A stretch of 23,302 nucleotides of DNA from an uncultured Blautia sp. (GTDB lineage Bacteria; Bacillota; Clostridia; Lachnospirales; Lachnospiraceae): assembly GCA_934424575.1 (NCBI GenBank), contig CAKRXU010000039.1, forward strand, positions 1 through 23,302, in the 5' to 3' direction. Below the pieces are notes generated by a model. That model was not told where the DNA came from. It worked only from the letters and a program-made list of their open reading frames with translations, and ran no database searches. The translations under genes and the position numbers were made by a program. The stretch's first letter is position 1; each line of letters begins with the position of its first letter. This document shows, piece by piece, positions 20,313 to 23,302 of this stretch.

Positions 20313-22952
20313 ATGAAGAAATACGGAGTAAACGAACTTCGTCAGATGTTCCTGGATTTCATGGAGAGCAAAGGACATCTCGCAATGAAAAGCTTCTCCC
20401 TGGTACCTCAGGGAGACAAGAGTCTCCTGCTGATCAACGCAGGTATGGCTCCACTGAAACCATATTTCACAGGCGCAGAGAAACCGCCTAGAACAAGAGT
20501 CACCACATGTCAGAAATGTATCCGTACCGGTGATATCGAAAACGTTGGTAAGACAGCACGTCACGGTACCTTCTTTGAGATGCTTGGTAACTTCTCTTTT
20601 GGAGATTACTTCAAGAAAGAAGCGATCCACTGGTCCTGGGAATTCCTGACAGAAGTTGTTGGTCTGGATGCCAACAGACTGTATCCGTCTGTATATCTGG
20701 ATGATGATGAAGCATTCGACATCTGGAATAAGGAAATCGGAATCCCGGCTGACAGGATCTTCCGTTTTGGCAAGGAAGACAACTTCTGGGAGCACGGTGC
20801 TGGTCCTTGCGGTCCATGTTCTGAGATCTACTATGACCGTGGAGAGAAATACGGCTGCGGTAAACCTGGCTGTACCGTAGGCTGCGACTGCGACCGTTAC
20901 ATGGAAGTATGGAACAACGTATTCACTCAGTTCGAGAACGATGGAAACGGAAACTATACAACCCTGAAACAGAAAAACATCGATACAGGTATGGGTCTTG
21001 AGCGTCTGGCAGTTGTTGTTCAGGATGTTGACTCCATCTTTGATGTAGATACCATCTGTGCACTTCGTAACCTGGTATGCGAGATCGCAGGCAAGGAATA
21101 CGAGAAGAACTATCAGGATGACGTATCCATCCGTCTGATCACAGACCATATCCGTTCCGCAACATTTATGATCTCCGATGGTATCATGCCGACCAACGAA
21201 GGACGTGGATATGTACTCCGCCGTCTGATCCGTCGTGCAGCACGTCACGGACATCTCCTGGGAATCAAGGGAACTTTCCTTGCAAAGCTCAGCGCAGAAG
21301 TGATCAACGGATCCAAAGCAGGATATCCGGAACTGGAAGAAAAGAAAGAGTTCATCTTCAAAGTCCTGACAAACGAAGAGAACCAGTTCAACAAGACCAT
21401 CGACCAGGGTCTCCGCATCCTTGCAGACATGGAAGAAGAAATGAAAGCAGCCGGAGTAAAAACTCTTTCCGGAGAAAATGCATTCAAACTGTACGATACT
21501 TACGGATTCCCGCTTGACCTCACCAAAGAGATCCTTGAGGAAAAAGGCTACGGAATCGACGAAGATGGCTTCCAGAAAGCAATGGAAGAGCAGAGAGTCA
21601 AAGCACGTACTGCACGTGAAGTGACCAACTATATGGGAGCTGACGCTACCGTATACGATGAGATCGATGTCAACGTAACGTCAGAGTTCGAAGGATACGA
21701 TCACCTCACATACGATTCCGAGATCACAGTTCTCACAACAGAAAAAGAAATCGTAACTTCTCTGATGGAAGGTCAGAAAGGTACTGTATTTGTAAAAGAA
21801 ACACCATTCTACGCTACCATGGGTGGACAGGAAGGAGATACTGGTGTGATCGAGACTGCAAATGGTAAATTTGTAGTAGAAGATACCATCAAACTTCGTG
21901 GCGGTAAATTTGGTCATGTCGGACATATGGAATCCGGAATGCTTTCCACAGGAGAGACCGTAACTCTTAAAGTCAATGAGCAGGCCCGCCGTGACACAGA
22001 GAAGAACCACAGTGCAACACATCTTCTTCAGAAAGCACTCAAGACTGTCCTTGGTTCTCACGTAGAACAGAAAGGTTCCCTGGTAACTCCGGACAGACTT
22101 CGTTTTGACTTTGCACACTTCCAGGCAATGACACCGGAAGAGATCGCAGAGACAGAAGCTCTCGTGAACAAAGAGATCCAGGCAGCTCTTCCTGTAGAGA
22201 CAAATGTCATGGACATCGAAGAAGCCAAGAAATCTGGCGCAATGGCTCTGTTCGGCGAGAAATACGACCAGAAGGTACGTGTCGTATCTATGGGCGACTT
22301 CTCCAAAGAACTCTGCGGTGGTACACATGTTAAGAACACAAGCTCCATCATGCTCTTCAAGATCGTATCCGAGGCTGGTATCGCAGCAGGTGTACGTCGT
22401 ATCGAGGCACTGACAGGAAACGGTGTTATTGAATATTATAAGAAACAGGAAGCTATGCTCAACGAGGCTGCCAAAGCACTCAAGGTACAGCCGGCAGAAG
22501 TTGCTGAGAAAATCACACATCTCCAGGCAGAGGTCAAATCTCTCCAGAGCGAGAACGAATCCCTCAAGAGCAAACTGGCTCAGGGATCTCTTGGTGATGT
22601 CATGAACCAGATCGTAGATGTCAAGGGTGTGAAACTCCTTGCAGCTAAGGTTGAGGGCGTTGACATGAACGGACTCCGTGATCTTGGCGATCAGCTCAAA
22701 GAGAAAATCGGAGAGGGCGTTGTTGTCCTTGCAGCTGTAAACGGCGGCAAAGTAAATCTCCTTGCTATGGCTACAGATGCAGCTCAGAAAGCAGGAGCAC
22801 ATGCAGGAAACCTTATCAAAGGTGTCGCAGCGATCGTAGGCGGTGGCGGCGGCGGTCGTCCTAACATGGCTCAGGCCGGTGGAAAGAATCCGGAAAAAGC
22901 GGACGAAGCAGTCAAAGCAGCAGCAGGAATCCTGGAACAGCAGATCCACTAA
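20313..22952 (+). CDS. alaS: Alanyl-tRNA synthetase
   Basis: Class II synthetase that charges tRNA-Ala and corrects mis-charged Ser or Gly. The 879-residue length is typical. The catalytic domain begins KKYGVNELRQMFLDFMESKGH and has FFEMLGNFSFGDYFKKEA, GPCGPCSEIYYDRG and a Cys-rich insert before EVWNNVFTQF. The editing site uses H566-x3-H570 (NHSATHLL) and C668-x3-H672 (CGGTH), the zinc-binding set. The C-terminal C-Ala domain ends in a glycine-rich GGGGGGRPNMAQAGG. AGGAGG-like GGAGGAAAG upstream of ATG 20313. It lies 37 bp after tyrS; only a weak AT hairpin lies between them, so alaS may be read from the tyrosine T-box promoter. If so, tyrosine status also affects AlaRS, unless alaS has another promoter not seen. 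Confidence 0.97.
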   Translation: MKKYGVNELRQMFLDFMESKGHLAMKSFSLVPQGDKSLLLINAGMAPLKPYFTGAEKPPRTRVTTCQKCIRTGDIENVGKTARHGTFFEMLGNFSFGDYFKKEAIHWSWEFLTEVVGLDANRLYPSVYLDDDEAFDIWNKEIGIPADRIFRFGKEDNFWEHGAGPCGPCSEIYYDRGEKYGCGKPGCTVGCDCDRYMEVWNNVFTQFENDGNGNYTTLKQKNIDTGMGLERLAVVVQDVDSIFDVDTICALRNLVCEIAGKEYEKNYQDDVSIRLITDHIRSATFMISDGIMPTNEGRGYVLRRLIRRAARHGHLLGIKGTFLAKLSAEVINGSKAGYPELEEKKEFIFKVLTNEENQFNKTIDQGLRILADMEEEMKAAGVKTLSGENAFKLYDTYGFPLDLTKEILEEKGYGIDEDGFQKAMEEQRVKARTAREVTNYMGADATVYDEIDVNVTSEFEGYDHLTYDSEITVLTTEKEIVTSLMEGQKGTVFVKETPFYATMGGQEGDTGVIETANGKFVVEDTIKLRGGKFGHVGHMESGMLSTGETVTLKVNEQARRDTEKNHSATHLLQKALKTVLGSHVEQKGSLVTPDRLRFDFAHFQAMTPEEIAETEALVNKEIQAALPVETNVMDIEEAKKSGAMALFGEKYDQKVRVVSMGDFSKELCGGTHVKNTSSIMLFKIVSEAGIAAGVRRIEALTGNGVIEYYKKQEAMLNEAAKALKVQPAEVAEKITHLQAEVKSLQSENESLKSKLAQGSLGDVMNQIVDVKGVKLLAAKVEGVDMNGLRDLGDQLKEKIGEGVVVLAAVNGGKVNLLAMATDAAQKAGAHAGNLIKGVAAIVGGGGGGRPNMAQAGGKNPEKADEAVKAAAGILEQQIH

Positions 22953-23004
22953 AAAGCGCATTTTTTGTCAAAAATAATTTTTTTCTAAATTTAGCCAAAA
23001 GATG

Positions 23005-23034
23005 TTGACGAATGTTATCACTATGTTATATAAT
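23005..23034 (+). promoter_or_regulatory. Promoter of rpsU
   Basis: TTGACG (23005-23010), 18 bp, TATAAT (23029-23034). Start expected near 23041, giving a leader of about 70 nt. Confidence 0.7.
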
Positions 23035-23061
23035 AACAGTCGTGCAAGAAAAATACCCAGA

Positions 23062-23090
23062 CAGTTGTATTTTAGCACAATCTACAACTG
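23062..23090 (+). promoter_or_regulatory. Leader hairpin directly before the rpsU ribosome binding site
   Basis: CAGTTGTA (23062-23069) pairs perfectly with TACAACTG (23083-23090), loop of 13. The stem ends at the base where the purine-rich GAGGGAGG begins, so its folding could affect ribosome access. Regulation by it is inference. Confidence 0.5.
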
Positions 23091-23112
23091 GAGGGAGGTT
23101 AGGTGTGAGTCT

Positions 23113-23289
23113 ATGTCAAACGTTATCGTAAAAGAAAACGAGACTTTAGATAGCGCTCTTCGCAGATTCAAGAGAAGCTGTGCAAAAGCAGGTATTCAGC
23201 AGGAAATCCGCAAGAGAGAGCATTACGAGAAACCAAGCGTTCGTCGTAAGAAAAAATCTGAAGCCGCAAGAAAACGTAAATATAATTAA
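23113..23289 (+). CDS. rpsU: Ribosomal protein S21
   Basis: Small-subunit protein near the anti-Shine-Dalgarno region of 16S rRNA, involved in translation initiation. The 58-residue protein is complete: MSNVIVKENETLDSALRRFK, a central RSCAKAGIQQEIRKREHYEK, and a basic C terminus ending RKRKYN. The start at 23113 gives the conserved N terminus; an in-frame ATG at 23002 lies in the promoter. Purine-rich sequence GGGAGG (23093-23098) and AGGTGTGAG (23101-23109) lie upstream; the second is better spaced. Monocistronic in view, with its own promoter and a leader hairpin; the window ends 13 bases after the stop. Confidence 0.97.
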   Translation: MSNVIVKENETLDSALRRFKRSCAKAGIQQEIRKREHYEKPSVRRKKKSEAARKRKYN

Positions 23290-23302
23290 TTGTGCGCAAA
23301 AA

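Noticed and set aside
20268..22961. Long minus-strand open frames (328 and 426 codons) opposite alaS, and 282 codons opposite thrC
   Set aside because: Their products are Cys/Phe/Ser-rich with no domain, no ribosome binding site and lie wholly opposite strongly conserved genes; they are by-products of codon bias.
23002..23112. Longer start of rpsU at ATG 23002
   Set aside because: It precedes the promoter -35 and adds residues foreign to S21.

Overview
The window reads as a chromosomal segment from a Gram-positive clostridium, most likely a member of the Lachnospiraceae. This is inferred from the gene families and order (yicC-remA-gmk-rpoZ-rimO-pgsA-cinA), RemA, RqcH, YitT, a tyrosine T-box leader, strong consensus sigma-A promoters and Shine-Dalgarno sites, and moderate GC content. 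No species can be named from the sequence alone. Most of the window is housekeeping DNA with short accessory islands between the core operons.

Layout. (1) 1-539: the 3' part of a MacB/FtsX-type ABC permease, broken at its left side by what looks like the right end of an IS200/IS605-type (TnpB/omega-RNA) element. (2) 540-3402: a SleB-like cell wall hydrolase gene behind two tandem consensus promoters, then threonine synthase (thrC), each with its own terminator. (3) 3403-8225: a four-gene operon for surface O-acylation and its probable control: an MBOAT acyltransferase, a membrane-anchored SGNH/GDSL partner, an OmpR-type response regulator and a sensor kinase. A set of four direct repeats phased at 10-11 bp lies upstream and could be the regulator's operator. 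(4) 8230-10854, minus strand: yitT-like membrane protein gene followed by rqcH (ribosome quality control). (5) 10971-16482: a long operon, yicC-remA-gmk-rpoZ-rimO-pgsA-cinA, starting at a consensus promoter and ending at a strong terminator. (6) 16528-17752: an island of small genes: two overlapping unknown genes on the minus strand, a 47-residue basic protein whose stop codon sits in its own terminator loop, and a Cys/Gly/Asn-rich protein with two hydrophobic segments. (7) 17891-18643: a stand-alone CpsB/YwqE-type PHP-family phosphatase. (8) 18701-22952: tyrosine T-box leader, tyrS and alaS. (9) 22953-23302: rpsU (S21) with its own promoter and a leader hairpin next to the ribosome binding site.

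The least explained parts are the small-gene island at 16.5-17.8 kb, the acylation/two-component operon with its upstream repeat array, and the element junction at the left edge. No CRISPR array, tRNA, rRNA, prophage or complete transposon was seen.
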